From contig NZ_CAKJTG010000012.1 in NCBI RefSeq assembly GCF_917563885.1, forward strand, positions 50,491-114,490: a stretch of DNA of 64,000 nt. The letters run 5' to 3'. Both the position numbers and the translations under genes were made by a program. The notes beneath the pieces are model-generated. The model was given only the letters and a program-made list of their open reading frames with translations. It was not told the DNA's origin and made no database searches. Below are positions 53,070 to 62,560 of this stretch, piece by piece. Origin of the DNA: Pseudoneobacillus rhizosphaerae. GTDB lineage: Bacteria > Bacillota > Bacilli > Bacillales > Cytobacillaceae. Position 1 is the stretch's first letter. Each line of letters begins with the position of its first letter.

Positions 53070-54008
53070 TTATCTTATTGCTCCATGTGGTAAAACGGCA
53101 TGTACGCCTTTCGTTCCATTGACAATTTGGGTTATTCTTAAATCTACAACAACACTTGCTAAAGCAGTTGCTTCTGCTTTCTCCAGTCCATATTGCTCCT
53201 CAATTAATCGAACCATTCCTTCTAGAGCTATAATGGTTGCTTTATTTAAATCCAAATCAAACCCGAATGTAATCCAGCCAGTAGGCGTTTTGGCTCTTGG
53301 GACTGTTAGAGACATATCCTTATGTAGGGTAATAGTTAGATCGACAAAATCCATTGGACATTCGATTCCTTGCCCTGAAACTTCTCCATCCCCCTGGGCA
53401 GCATGCCCATCTCCGACAGTTAAGAGTGCACCATCCACTACAACGGGTAGAAATAAACTGCTCCCTTTTACAAGTTCTTTACAATCAATATTTCCTCCAG
53501 TGTACCTAGGCGGGATAGTCGATTGAACACCATCTTCATTTGGAGTTGTTCCAATTAGACCTAAAAACGGATGAAGCTCAATCGAAAAACTTTTATCTCC
53601 ATAAGAACAAGTACCAATGTTTTTCTCTGTATCTAAATCCCAATCAAGTGTTACCTCTGGAAGATGGGAAATATCTAGCCTGTCATTCGTCCAACTACTC
53701 TTCCCTGCTGCACAATTCCATCCATACCAACCTGGGACAATGTCGTTTATTTTAATTTCTACAACCATTCCAGGCATTGCTTCTTTTACTTTAATGGGGC
53801 CAATCATTGGATGCCCCCACACCAATTCCTTCTCTCGTGAAGAATAACGAATTCTTTCACCGTTTTTCGGGCTATACCCCCATCCAATGTCAGGTGTACT
53901 TAAATGTATGGAATCACCTGATTGAAGAGTAAGGATTGGTTGATACTCTTTGTTATACGAACCTTGTAAGTTTTCATTTTTCAATTCTAGTACATGTATA
54001 TTTGCCAT
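53070..54008 (-). CDS. acetamidase/formamidase family protein
   Basis: 312 residues, the usual length of bacterial acetamidase/formamidase (FmdA_AmdA). Family segments include VVEIKINDIVPGWYGWNCA, HPFLGLIGTTPNEDG, GGNIDCKELVKGSSLFLPVVVDGALLTVGDGHAAQGDGEVSGQGIECPMD (with the metal-site Asp and His residues) and PTGWITFGFD. It hydrolyses short-chain amides to acid and ammonia in the cytoplasm. It is 14 bp downstream of the acetyltransferase gene, probably one operon. Confidence 0.9.
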   Translation of the reverse strand: MANIHVLELKNENLQGSYNKEYQPILTLQSGDSIHLSTPDIGWGYSPKNGERIRYSSREKELVWGHPMIGPIKVKEAMPGMVVEIKINDIVPGWYGWNCAAGKSSWTNDRLDISHLPEVTLDWDLDTEKNIGTCSYGDKSFSIELHPFLGLIGTTPNEDGVQSTIPPRYTGGNIDCKELVKGSSLFLPVVVDGALLTVGDGHAAQGDGEVSGQGIECPMDFVDLTITLHKDMSLTVPRAKTPTGWITFGFDLDLNKATIIALEGMVRLIEEQYGLEKAEATALASVVVDLRITQIVNGTKGVHAVLPHGAIR

Positions 54009-54022
54009 ATCTCTTACCTCCT

Positions 54023-54868
54023 TTATTTAAAATGAATGACAATGGAATCGATAAGTGGTTTATAGCCGATTTCCATATAGATTTTATTAGAGGTTGGGTT
54101 ATCCAAGTCAGTATATAGGCTAGTCGTTTTATAACCACTATTCAACATTAGATGTGTTAGAGCTGAAACACAGCTAGAAGCATAGCCTTTTTTCCTTTCA
54201 GAAAGTGGGGTAAAAACAAAATTAACGGTTATGTTTGATTTAGTCGGTCTGGATGCATTTGCCATCGACACGATTTCTCCATCTATTTCCCATCCATACA
54301 CGCGACCTCTTTCAATTAAATCCTTTGCTTTCGCTTCCGCATCTTCTCTACTCATTGGCTCATTAATATCGATGCAAAATTGATATACCCATTCTTTTAC
54401 TAAAGGAAGATTTACAAATCCCATCCTTTTCAGTTTTCCATTCTCTGCGGGTTTTTTCTCAATTTCATTTAAACTATACAGACGTTGGTTCATTTGAATA
54501 TGGGGGACCCGCTTACGTAAATTAGTTATTGCTTTTGCTAACTGATTAGTTAAGTCTTTTTCTCCTATAAAGCCTGGAATGTCAGCTAAATTTTCATCTA
54601 ATAGAACCGCTAATTGTTGGATTTCATCTACTGTAAATTCAACTGCTTTTGAAAGAATAATTTGTTTTGGGTGGGTTTGGAATAATGCCATAACCATCTT
54701 ATTCTCTTTAGTTACTGTTGCCATTACCATGGGTTGCTCATTTTTCACGCCTAATAATAAGCCTAAAGCCAGATTATTTATGATTTCGTCTTGTTCTAAA
54801 AAAGGGATTACTTCATTTTTATATGTTTGAATGTCATTGAAAGAATTTAATTTCAACATTTTATTCAC
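54023..54868 (-). CDS. GNAT family N-acetyltransferase, two-domain
   Basis: 281 residues. The C-terminal GNAT domain (~155-278) has NFVFTPLSERKKGYASSCVSALTHLML (acetyl-CoA motif, RKKGYA) and YTDLDNPTSNKIYMEIGYKPL. The N-terminal half (~1-140) is a degenerate GNAT-like domain. Acceptor unknown. First gene of a likely pair with the acetamidase. Confidence 0.85.
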   Translation of the reverse strand: MNKMLKLNSFNDIQTYKNEVIPFLEQDEIINNLALGLLLGVKNEQPMVMATVTKENKMVMALFQTHPKQIILSKAVEFTVDEIQQLAVLLDENLADIPGFIGEKDLTNQLAKAITNLRKRVPHIQMNQRLYSLNEIEKKPAENGKLKRMGFVNLPLVKEWVYQFCIDINEPMSREDAEAKAKDLIERGRVYGWEIDGEIVSMANASRPTKSNITVNFVFTPLSERKKGYASSCVSALTHLMLNSGYKTTSLYTDLDNPTSNKIYMEIGYKPLIDSIVIHFK

Positions 54869-55015
54869 TCCTTCTCGAAAAACTTTAGAAGTATTAATTC
54901 GATAAGATTAAAGAAAAAACCTTTTTAAATAGCCAAACATTTTGCTTTTCAAACGGTTTAGCTTATAATCTAAAGGTATGCTTTTACATATTGATTTTGA
55001 AAGGGGTTCGTACAT

Positions 55016-55453
55016 ATGAGCAAATACGCAGTAATCGACCTTGAAAAAGGCGGACAAGTAAAAATTGAATTATTTGAGAAGGAAGCTCCTGGAACGGTAG
55101 CAAACTTTGAGAAATTAATTAAAGACGGATTCTACAATGGTTTGAACTTCCACCGTGTTATTCCTGGATTTGTAGCACAAGGAGGTTGCCCAGAGGGTCG
55201 TGGAACTGGTGGTCCCGGCTATTCAATTAAATGTGAAACACAAGGAAATCCTCATAAGCATGAGCGTGGATCACTATCTATGGCACATGCTGGAAAAGAT
55301 ACTGGTGGTTCTCAATTCTTTATCGTATTCGAGCCACAACCACACTTAAACGGAGTTCATACTGTATTTGGTAAAGTCGTTGAAGGTATGGAACACGTTG
55401 ACCAAATTAAACAAGGCGACAATATGAGAGAAGTAACTATTGTTGAAGAATAG
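55016..55453 (+). CDS. ppiB: cyclophilin-type peptidyl-prolyl cis-trans isomerase
   Basis: 145 residues. The cyclophilin core has [14 protein letters not shown] (catalytic Arg), [16 protein letters not shown] and [16 protein letters not shown]. It catalyses proline isomerisation in protein folding in the cytoplasm. Length and sequence match B. subtilis PpiB. GAAAGGGG precedes the ATG. A terminator shared with the convergent gene follows. Confidence 0.95.
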   Translation: MSKYAVIDLEKGGQVKIELFEKEAPGTVANFEKLIKDGFYNGLNFHRVIPGFVAQGGCPEGRGTGGPGYSIKCETQGNPHKHERGSLSMAHAGKDTGGSQFFIVFEPQPHLNGVHTVFGKVVEGMEHVDQIKQGDNMREVTIVEE

Positions 55454-55455
55454 AA

Positions 55456-55490
55456 AAAAAGCTCTTGAACTTTTGTTCAATGAGCTTTTT
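55456..55490. terminator. bidirectional terminator
   Basis: AAAAAGCTCTTGAAC (55456-55470) pairs with GTTCAATGAGCTTTTT (55475-55490, one bulge). Confidence 0.8.
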
Positions 55491-55497
55491 CTTTGTT

Positions 55498-56061
55498 TTA
55501 TGATTTTAATACATCATGATCAACGTATCTCTCACCATTAAGTTCACTAATAAGATTAATTGCCACTTTCGCTCCATCACCAGCTGTAATAATGGTATGT
55601 ACACTTACTCCAGCACATGTACCAGCTGCCCAAATTCCATCAATATTTGTTTTACCTTGTCCATCTACATCAAATACTGTTTTAATTCTTGGCTCAGTAC
55701 CATCTTTTGTATTTAAACCAACACTATCTGCAAGTGTCACTAGAGCACCTGTAGCAATAATGATATTTTTTGCTTCATAAGAATTCCCTTCAGATTTAAT
55801 TAAAAATCCATCAGCTTGCTTTTCAATAGCAACCACTTTTTCTTGTACTAATTCAGCACCAAATTTTGTAGCTTGTTTTGTTCCAATCTCAATTAAGGCA
55901 GGTCCAGTAATGGCATCTACACCGTAGTGATTTTCTAACCAGGCTCTTTTAGTCATACTTTGATCGCTATCGATTAGTAATGTTTTTTTACCAGCCTTTG
56001 CTGTAAATATAGCTGCACTTCCACCAGCTGCTCCTGCACCAATAATTGCTACATCAAACAT
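55498..56061 (-). CDS. short FAD-dependent oxidoreductase (thioredoxin-reductase-like, no NADPH domain)
   Basis: 187 residues. The N-terminal dinucleotide fold VAIIGAGAAGGSAAIFTAKAGKKTLLID and the C-terminal TNIDGIWAAGTCAGVSVHTIITAGDGAKVA are the two halves of the TrxB FAD domain. The intervening NADPH domain with the CxxC redox site is absent. Such single-domain relatives occur in Bacillus, so this is a shortened family member rather than a fragment. It may bind FAD, but its electron donor is unknown. Confidence 0.8.
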   Translation of the reverse strand: MFDVAIIGAGAAGGSAAIFTAKAGKKTLLIDSDQSMTKRAWLENHYGVDAITGPALIEIGTKQATKFGAELVQEKVVAIEKQADGFLIKSEGNSYEAKNIIIATGALVTLADSVGLNTKDGTEPRIKTVFDVDGQGKTNIDGIWAAGTCAGVSVHTIITAGDGAKVAINLISELNGERYVDHDVLKS

Positions 56062-56248
56062 TTAACATCATCCTTTTTCATATCGTTTTATGATTTACCA
56101 AACTTTCATAAACATTACTTCTGTTTTACTAGATAATTTCTTTTCTGAAAAAAATCTATTATATAAATAGTATAACTAACAATTTTCTTAAGTCCATTTT
56201 TCAGCTTACCGTAAACTCTTGAAATTAAAGTAAAAACTTCAAGAATTT

Positions 56249-56464
56249 CTAATCTCTATACTTTTTTGCACGGTTCACATAATCACTATGCCAGGACTTA
56301 TGAACATACTCTTGCCCTTTTAACGAATAAATTAATCCAGCGCTGGAAACAACTCCTGTAAAGACAAATCCAATAAAAATTCCTATTTTCCAATAACCTA
56401 GGAAAAAGCTAAAAAGAGTTGCAATTAAAAGAATGACCAGCGAATACAATAATACATTTTTCAA
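56249..56464 (-). CDS. small two-helix membrane protein
   Basis: 71 residues: helices ~3-22 and ~25-47, then a cytoplasmic tail KGQEYVHKSWHSDYVNRAKKYRD. GAGGAGAGGG precedes the ATG. Family and function not recognised. Confidence 0.7.
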   Translation of the reverse strand: MKNVLLYSLVILLIATLFSFFLGYWKIGIFIGFVFTGVVSSAGLIYSLKGQEYVHKSWHSDYVNRAKKYRD

Positions 56465-56500
56465 AATTCCCTCTCCTCTTGACAGTAAAGCATTTATTCA

Positions 56501-56525
56501 AAACCCCTGCTATAAACAGGGGTTT
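56501..56525 (-). terminator. hairpin after the erythromycin-esterase-like gene
   Basis: AAACCCCTG (56501-56509) pairs with CAGGGGTTT (56517-56525). Confidence 0.6.
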
Positions 56526-56530
56526 CATAA

Positions 56531-57790
56531 CTATGTTAATAATGAAGCTAATTCAATTGGCGTTAAAGCTTTTGTTTCATCAATAAAGATAAATGCATCG
56601 TATCGTTCCGACATGACAGAAGGTACATAGTTACCAAGATGCTCATATTCAGGATTATACACTACTCCAATAGCTCGATGTCCAATTTCATTGTTAAAAA
56701 AGTGAGCATTTTCATTATTAAAGAGGATATATTTATCATTTGGACCAGCAGCATGCATTAAATCCTCCCAGCTTCCTAAAGCAGCCTGCGGAACATTCAT
56801 TACTTCCATTTCTTCTCCCCAGCGATTAGCCGCCATAACTGTACCTCTATGAGTTCCAAACCCAACTGCATATACTTGATCCTTACCATACTTTTCACGG
56901 AGAATTTGTCCAACATTTACTAAACCTTCCTTAGCCATATCAGTTGCCCTTGCATCACCAATATGGGTATTGTGTTCCCAAATGATAACCTTTGTTCCTT
57001 CCCCATAATACTTAACAATCTCCTCGATTGCACTTACCATGTGATGGTCTCGAATATTCCAATCATCAGGTCCACCTTTGACCATTGATTGATAATAATG
57101 TTCAGCATTGAGGGCTACAAGTCCATTTACTTTCAAATTAAGTGATTCTTCATGACCATTTTCATATTGAAGATGATTTTTGCGTAAAGTTGTTAGTAGT
57201 TCTGTTACCTCATCTAAGCAATCCTCTCCATAGAAGGCAGCTGAAATTCCATAACTTTCTGGTTTTCTATGGAAGGGTTCGAAACACGAAAGGGCTTTTT
57301 TTGCCTTTTCAACATCTCCTGACCCACTTTTCTCTAGTTGTCTAATAATTTCTTCCATCGATTCCCAAAGACTATAAACATCTAAACCGTAAAAACCAAC
57401 GTTATTTTGTGTTTTCTGGTTGTATTCTTTTAACCATTTTATTAATGATAGTACTTCCTCATTCGCCCACATCCATGTTGGCCAACGATTAAAGTCCTTT
57501 AGTGCGTCTAACGCTGTACTTGGATTAAAACCTTTAACAAAATTGTTTACTGTAAAACAGGAAGGCCAATCCCCTTCTACTCCAATAACTTGAAATCCTT
57601 TTTCTTGAATAAGTATTTTTGATATTTCAGTCCTTACTTCATAAAATTCTGAAGTTCCGTGCGATGCCTCGCCAAGTAACACAAATGGACACTCACCGAC
57701 TGCCTCAATAAGAGCTGATAAATCACTTTTGCTTTCGAACGGAAATGCTTCTTGTTTAATTGCTTTTATGATTTTTTTGTCATCAAACAA
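56531..57790 (-). CDS. erythromycin esterase family protein
   Basis: About 419 residues from a TTG at 57790, which has GAGGGGGG seven bases upstream; the frame extends to 57856 without a better site. The family motifs are LLGEASHGTSEFYEVRTEISKILI (Glu and His), GVEGDWPSCFTVN, WEHNTHIGDARATDM (His) and the C-terminal HRAIGVVYNPEYEHLGNYVPS. The family includes EreA/EreB, but chromosomal Bacillus members such as this one are of unproven function. It is divergent from the DUF3231 gene. Confidence 0.88.
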   Translation of the reverse strand: MFDDKKIIKAIKQEAFPFESKSDLSALIEAVGECPFVLLGEASHGTSEFYEVRTEISKILIQEKGFQVIGVEGDWPSCFTVNNFVKGFNPSTALDALKDFNRWPTWMWANEEVLSLIKWLKEYNQKTQNNVGFYGLDVYSLWESMEEIIRQLEKSGSGDVEKAKKALSCFEPFHRKPESYGISAAFYGEDCLDEVTELLTTLRKNHLQYENGHEESLNLKVNGLVALNAEHYYQSMVKGGPDDWNIRDHHMVSAIEEIVKYYGEGTKVIIWEHNTHIGDARATDMAKEGLVNVGQILREKYGKDQVYAVGFGTHRGTVMAANRWGEEMEVMNVPQAALGSWEDLMHAAGPNDKYILFNNENAHFFNNEIGHRAIGVVYNPEYEHLGNYVPSVMSERYDAFIFIDETKALTPIELASLLT

Positions 57791-57965
57791 AATAAATCCC
57801 CCCTCGTCAATAGCATTCCCTTCATTTTTGAACTTAAAAACGGTACCTAATGACATAAAATTGCCAACTTCATGCTGTATTATCAGGTACCTACAAGGAC
57901 AATATATCTATGTGCGCAATTCCAAGAAGGGTGGCACAAACATGAATGTACTTAGGAGGTTTACG

Positions 57966-58478
57966 ATGGGAATTTTAAGTGGAAACCCGAAAGAGGAACC
58001 AATGCATTATGGTGAAGTTCATGGGTCATGGTCCTATTTATTTGGGGCAAAAGGTAAGATTGCAGGATATCAAACAATGTTAAACCATGTCGGAGATTCC
58101 GATTTGTATAAACTTGTCGTCGAGGCAATTGAAGGATGTCAGCAAGAAGTAAAACAGATAGAGGTCCTGTTAAAGGAAAATGGAATTGGACTTCCTCCTA
58201 CACCTCCTGAGCGTCCAAAAGCTTGTTTGGAAGAAATACCAGTAGGAGCAAGATTTCTTGATAATGAGATCGCAGCAGCTGTTGCTGCAGATATTGCAGC
58301 AGGTCTTGTAGCATGCAGCACGATGATGGGACAATCGATAAGAGAAGATATTATCATGATGTTTGGCCAATTCCACACACAAAAAGCAACTCTTGGTGGA
58401 AAATATTTACGACTTATCAAAGAAAAAGGTTGGTTAGTTCCTCCTCCCCTACACATTCATAAATCTGAAGACTGCTAA
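57966..58478 (+). CDS. DUF3231 family protein
   Basis: 170 residues from ATG 57966, with AGGAGG seven bases upstream; the open frame extends far upstream, antisense to the esterase gene, and is not coding there. This is a DUF3231-type four-helix protein: HGSWSYLFGAKGKIAGYQTMLNHVGDSDLYKL, then the Pro-rich GIGLPPTPPERPKA loop and DIAAGLVACSTMMGQSIREDIIMMFGQFHTQK. Proteins with this domain in Bacillus (for example YvyI/spore coat-type) are linked to spores, by inference only. Confidence 0.8.
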   Translation: MGILSGNPKEEPMHYGEVHGSWSYLFGAKGKIAGYQTMLNHVGDSDLYKLVVEAIEGCQQEVKQIEVLLKENGIGLPPTPPERPKACLEEIPVGARFLDNEIAAAVAADIAAGLVACSTMMGQSIREDIIMMFGQFHTQKATLGGKYLRLIKEKGWLVPPPLHIHKSEDC

Positions 58479-58494
58479 TACTTTAGAAAAACAC

Positions 58495-58525
58495 AACCCC
58501 TAGTTTTATTTACTAGGGGGTTTTA
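58495..58525 (+). terminator. intrinsic terminator
   Basis: AACCCCTAGT pairs with ACTAGGGGGTT (58495-58504 with 58512-58522), followed by TTT. Confidence 0.8.
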
Positions 58526-58548
58526 TATTAGTTCATTTTGATGAATCC

Positions 58549-59352
58549 TTATATACTAGCACATAATAACCCAAAATAAGTTGGAGCTTCATACGATAGT
58601 AACTTCACTTGACGTTCTTCCGGTAGTATTGCCCCAGCAAGAATTAATGTTTGCCATATTCCATCAGGCTTTGCTGCATCCACAAAATCATCAGTAAAAT
58701 CACTCATTTTTTCTAATTGATTTTGCCTAATTAAGGTAACAACCTCCTGATCAAGTTCTTTAGCTGCTAAATGATAACCATATGGTCCATTCTCGTCATG
58801 AGTATGAGACCAATCACAACTAGCAATCAAACCTATCCGTTTTTTGGATGCTTGGACAGCCTCTCTTAATGCTTTTCCAAACTGAAGATGTTTTTCATAG
58901 GAAAGTTCCCTTGAGGGAGTTATGACAACAATTGGCACATCCGGCATAAATCTAAGTGGAACTATTGCCCCCCAATCAAGAGGCAAGCATGAAAAAGGTC
59001 CTGCTGCAGTTGCATAGTTTATTGTTCCTACAGGTAAATTTGCCTTTGCAACCGCTTCTGCGATATTTTTCGCTAGGTATCTATCAATCTTTCTATTCAT
59101 TGAAAAGGTAGCTTCATTCTCGGCTACGGAGCCCTCCATTCTTTCGGAATCAGAAATTGAAAATTGTCCATTTATCCGAGTTCCATGGGGAGTTAGGACG
59201 ATGATTGTATCAGGATTTGCATTATTCATTTCATTTCCCAGTCGTATTAAACTTTCACGTGTTAATGACATTCTCTTTGGTTGACTTCCCTCTAATTCAG
59301 GGATTATTTCGCCACCATGTGGAGCAATACATGAAAATACAAATGGATTCAT
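58549..59352 (-). CDS. LigB-type class III extradiol ring-cleavage dioxygenase-like protein
   Basis: 267 residues. Candidate Fe(II)/metal ligands are His in CIAPHGGE (~residue 12) and VLTPHGTRI (~57), and SCDWSHTHDENGPYG (~180-194) holds the catalytic histidines of the LigB (class III extradiol) fold. The MEMO/AmmeMemoRadiSam group shares this fold, so an aromatic substrate is not proven. Start chosen at ATG 59352 behind GAGGTG; a GTG two codons earlier is possible. Confidence 0.75.
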   Translation of the reverse strand: MNPFVFSCIAPHGGEIIPELEGSQPKRMSLTRESLIRLGNEMNNANPDTIIVLTPHGTRINGQFSISDSERMEGSVAENEATFSMNRKIDRYLAKNIAEAVAKANLPVGTINYATAAGPFSCLPLDWGAIVPLRFMPDVPIVVITPSRELSYEKHLQFGKALREAVQASKKRIGLIASCDWSHTHDENGPYGYHLAAKELDQEVVTLIRQNQLEKMSDFTDDFVDAAKPDGIWQTLILAGAILPEERQVKLLSYEAPTYFGLLCASI

Positions 59353-59424
59353 ATACACACCTCAATTCTTATTTTATCTTTATATAATTTGATATAGATT
59401 TAAAAAAACCTTTTCATTTTCATA

Positions 59425-59460
59425 AAAAAACAGCCACTTTATAAAAAGTCGCTGTTTTTT
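59425..59460 (-). terminator. terminator of selB
   Basis: AACAGC-ACTTT arms (59429-59440 with 59445-59456, one mismatch) and T-run on the minus strand. Confidence 0.75.
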
Positions 59461-59467
59461 AAAACGA

Positions 59468-61357
59468 TTAGGTCCAAACTCGTTTGTTTTCCATCCTTTT
59501 AGTTAAGCCCTTTGAATCTAAACGCTCCAAAAACGGAATCATATATTTACGAGACAATTCCAAAATTTCCTTTGCTTCACCCACTTCAAACTCTGAATCA
59601 GTCCCGTTTCTTAATAGATCAACCGCTTTTTTAAAAACTTCGCCATGATAATAATATTGATCATCCAGTGGTACAATGAATTCCTGTTCCTCTAGGAACC
59701 TTTTTAAATCAGGCACAAGTAGGTCTGGTATCCCTGCCTTTTTTATATAATCGATAAAATATTGAGTTTTCAGCCCATCCTTATTTAATTCCACCAATAA
59801 ATTATCAACTCTTTTTTGCCAGCTTTTAGAGACATGTGGTTGGAATTCTGCTAATGATACAAATTGTCCTTTCCTAGTAAGCTTTCCATTTTCGATACTT
59901 TTTTCAACAGTAAAATCAAGTAAGTCCTTTGGATACCGATTCGTCATAACTTGGAAAAGTTCTGCTTTATTTAACCCCTGTTTCATTGGATAGTCATCAT
60001 GATAAATTTCCAATCTTCCGATCATCTCTTCTTCTATTCCATCAATTAAAAGCTGAAGAGTATACTCTTTTCCATTGTAAAAAATAAACCCTTCTTGTTT
60101 AAGATTTTCGCTTACCGTTTCTTCATCTAAAGAGGTGCGTTTTATTAGTTCATTCAAAGATACGCTTTTAGCCTCATACAAAGCAGCAGTTATCCGTTCA
60201 GTTGGTGAACCAACTTTCTTTTTTTCGAGCTCTTCAATCGTTTTTCCACCATAACGATATTTATTTCCACTGGGATCTATTACCCAGCCGCCACCTATTG
60301 TTTCTTGTGGACTTGGTCTGCGGATGATAAAGCGGTCACCCCGCTTCGTGACAATCTCTTCTTCCAATCGAAGCTGACACAAAATTTCCTGATTGTCTTC
60401 CTTCAATTCATTACGATCAAAAAAGACAATTCGCCCCATCACTTCTGTTGTACCAATATGTAGTTTAATGGGCATTCGTTGTTTAACCATATGATCAAGG
60501 TCCTCAACGACTTGAATCGCGACATCAATCATATTTGTAACGATAAAATGTTCAGAGGATACAAGAACATCTCCGCGTTCCAAATCTTCTTTCGAAACAC
60601 CTGAAATATTTATTGCTGCGCGTTGACCTGCATATGCTTTAGTTGAAGACTGGTGATGCACTTGAATCTGCCTAGCACGTACCTCAGTCCCTTTAGGCAT
60701 TATTTTTAGAATTTGACCTTCTTCAACCATTCCTTCGTAAACCGTACCACGGACAACAGTTCCTTGACCCTTGACTGTAAAAACCTGATCAATTGGCAAT
60801 CTAAATGCCCCTTTTGAATTACGTGTAGCTTGTTCCTTTAACGAGGTAATAATTAAGTGCTTTAAATCTTCAATTCCCTTACCTGATATACTATCCACTA
60901 ATATAAATGGTGATTTTTCGAATACGGTTCCTTCTAATTCTCCGAGAATATCGTCTTTCACAAGATCAGTAAATTCCTCATCTACACGATCGATTTTTGT
61001 AATGGCAATAATCCCATTTTTAATTCCAAGAAAGCCTAATATATCTAAGTGCTCTCTTGTTTGCGGCATAACTCCTTCGTCACCTGCCACCACTAGGACA
61101 ACAAGATCAATTCCCGCTACACCAGCGATCATTTGTCGAATGAATCGTTCATGCCCAGGAACATCAATAACGGATATTTGTAGTTCTTTATCTTCATAAA
61201 GTGGAGCAAAGCCAAGTTCAATCGAAATTTGTCTTTCCTTTTCTTCCTTTAGGCGATCTGTATCGACATTGGTTAGTGCCTTTGTTAACGAGGTTTTTCC
61301 ATGGTCAATATGTCCCGCCATCCCAATTGTAAAATACCGCTTTTCCAAATCAGACAC
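59468..61357 (-). CDS. selB: selenocysteine-specific translation elongation factor SelB
   Basis: 629 residues. GTPase domain: AGHIDHGKTSLTKALT (G1, residues ~14-29), VDTDRLKEEKERQISIELGFAPL (switch I; SelB-specific), DVPGHERFIRQM (G3) and TKID (G4). Beta-barrel domains and a C-terminal winged-helix region (~370-629) for binding the SECIS hairpin follow. SelB delivers Sec-tRNA to UGA codons. GTG start at 61357, or TTG at 61348 with a better AGGTG site. selA, selD and selC are not in the window, nor did I find a convincing selenoprotein. Confidence 0.93.
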   Translation of the reverse strand: MSDLEKRYFTIGMAGHIDHGKTSLTKALTNVDTDRLKEEKERQISIELGFAPLYEDKELQISVIDVPGHERFIRQMIAGVAGIDLVVLVVAGDEGVMPQTREHLDILGFLGIKNGIIAITKIDRVDEEFTDLVKDDILGELEGTVFEKSPFILVDSISGKGIEDLKHLIITSLKEQATRNSKGAFRLPIDQVFTVKGQGTVVRGTVYEGMVEEGQILKIMPKGTEVRARQIQVHHQSSTKAYAGQRAAINISGVSKEDLERGDVLVSSEHFIVTNMIDVAIQVVEDLDHMVKQRMPIKLHIGTTEVMGRIVFFDRNELKEDNQEILCQLRLEEEIVTKRGDRFIIRRPSPQETIGGGWVIDPSGNKYRYGGKTIEELEKKKVGSPTERITAALYEAKSVSLNELIKRTSLDEETVSENLKQEGFIFYNGKEYTLQLLIDGIEEEMIGRLEIYHDDYPMKQGLNKAELFQVMTNRYPKDLLDFTVEKSIENGKLTRKGQFVSLAEFQPHVSKSWQKRVDNLLVELNKDGLKTQYFIDYIKKAGIPDLLVPDLKRFLEEQEFIVPLDDQYYYHGEVFKKAVDLLRNGTDSEFEVGEAKEILELSRKYMIPFLERLDSKGLTKRMENKRVWT

Positions 61358-61479
61358 CTACTTCTAATTGTTACTTCTATATTACTGTAGCTAATTGGTA
61401 ATGAAGTTTCAAGAAACGTTTTGTGACATTGCTATATTAATTATGAAACTATTCTCCTCTATGAAAAGGAAATTTCTAT

Positions 61480-62202
61480 TTAACTAGTTTGCGAATGAAC
61501 ATTCTTTTTCTTAGCAAAAGGTAACCATAATAGCCAAAACAGACCGAGTGCCAATCCTTCTAACGAAAAAATATAATATGGATATGGTCCTAAATAATCT
61601 ATTAGGGAAGCGTTTTCTGGTTGTTGTGCTAAAAACATATAATTACCACCAGTTAGATGATTTACACAAAATGCACTAAAAGCGCTCAGGTTTAGGAATA
61701 AAAATGCCAACCATACTCCCTTACTTTTTGGATAAAAACCTTTAACCCAAACGTAATAAAGTGCTGTCCAAATAATAACCATATGGGTAATAAAAAATTG
61801 AAAAAAGCGAAAATGAGGAAAACCTAAAAAGAGCTCTGGGGTTAAGAGAGCAGCAAAAGCACCAACACCGCCAATAAAGTACAAAACATTGGCGAGAAAT
61901 TTCGAATTCGTAATTAATAAAATTAAACTTAAAATCAAACTAATTGAACAGAGTTGAAATGGGAGGGTATACGTAATATCCCAATTCCCACCTTGATATA
62001 GCCATAAGTGATAAAATAACTCGAGACTCAATAGTGTAATAAAAAAAACTGACCTAATCCATAAATCATATTTGAAAATGTGGTTTCTGAAGCGATACAA
62101 AGCAAACGTTAGAAAAAAGAATAATACCAAGACTATCAAATGTTCAAAAGAAAAAAAAGCAAACGGATATTTGGAATAATCATGTCCAAAGAAACCACCC
62201 AT
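61480..62202 (-). CDS. YwaF-type integral membrane protein (TIGR02206)
   Basis: 240 residues with seven membrane helices. Typical family segments are HLWLYQGGNWDITYTLPFQLCSISLIL, GFPHFRFFQFFITHMVIIW and CVNHLTGGNYMFLAQQPENASLIDYLGPYPYYI. YwaF of B. subtilis belongs here; function unknown. An AGGAGG-like GGGAGGATTTTT precedes the ATG. Confidence 0.85.
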   Translation of the reverse strand: MGGFFGHDYSKYPFAFFSFEHLIVLVLFFFLTFALYRFRNHIFKYDLWIRSVFFITLLSLELFYHLWLYQGGNWDITYTLPFQLCSISLILSLILLITNSKFLANVLYFIGGVGAFAALLTPELFLGFPHFRFFQFFITHMVIIWTALYYVWVKGFYPKSKGVWLAFLFLNLSAFSAFCVNHLTGGNYMFLAQQPENASLIDYLGPYPYYIFSLEGLALGLFWLLWLPFAKKKNVHSQTS

Positions 62203-62372
62203 AAAAATCCTCCCGTACTTTCATTTACTGTATTTTAACATACTTCTATCTTGATTTAATTAATTATTTTAAATATTCAACTAGTTAAACATTTTGCCTT
62301 GCCTCTTCTATTGAAATGATCTAGAAGTAGTAGATTCCCCCCTAATCTATTTAAGGTTAGCCGTTCCGTTTT

Positions 62373-62448
62373 AAATAAGCGGAGATTTCCGGTTAAACTT
62401 CGTAATAGGGCTTGGTTCGGGGGAAATAAGCGGAGGTTTTCCGGTTAA
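62373..62448 (+). repeat. two-copy intergenic repeat, 51-bp period
   Basis: AAATAAGCGGAGATTTCCGG (62373) and AAATAAGCGGAGGTTTTCCGG (62424), each followed by TTAA, are 51 bp apart and separated by a TTCGGGG-ending spacer. The same core and spacer end appear at 50.85-50.90 kb on the other strand. The rest of 62203-62502 shows nothing else. Confidence 0.75.
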
Positions 62449-62560
62449 GCAAAGGAAAATGACCTATTTTGACGTTTTTTGAGTAAATAGTCGGAATCCT
62501 TGAGAACGTCTAAAATTTTGTGTAAATGGTTATACTTGCCAATTAAGGAGATGATCAATT

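Noticed and set aside
57729..57965. Upstream extension of the DUF3231 frame
   Set aside because: It lies antisense to the esterase gene, and the ATG at 57966 has a strong AGGAGG site.
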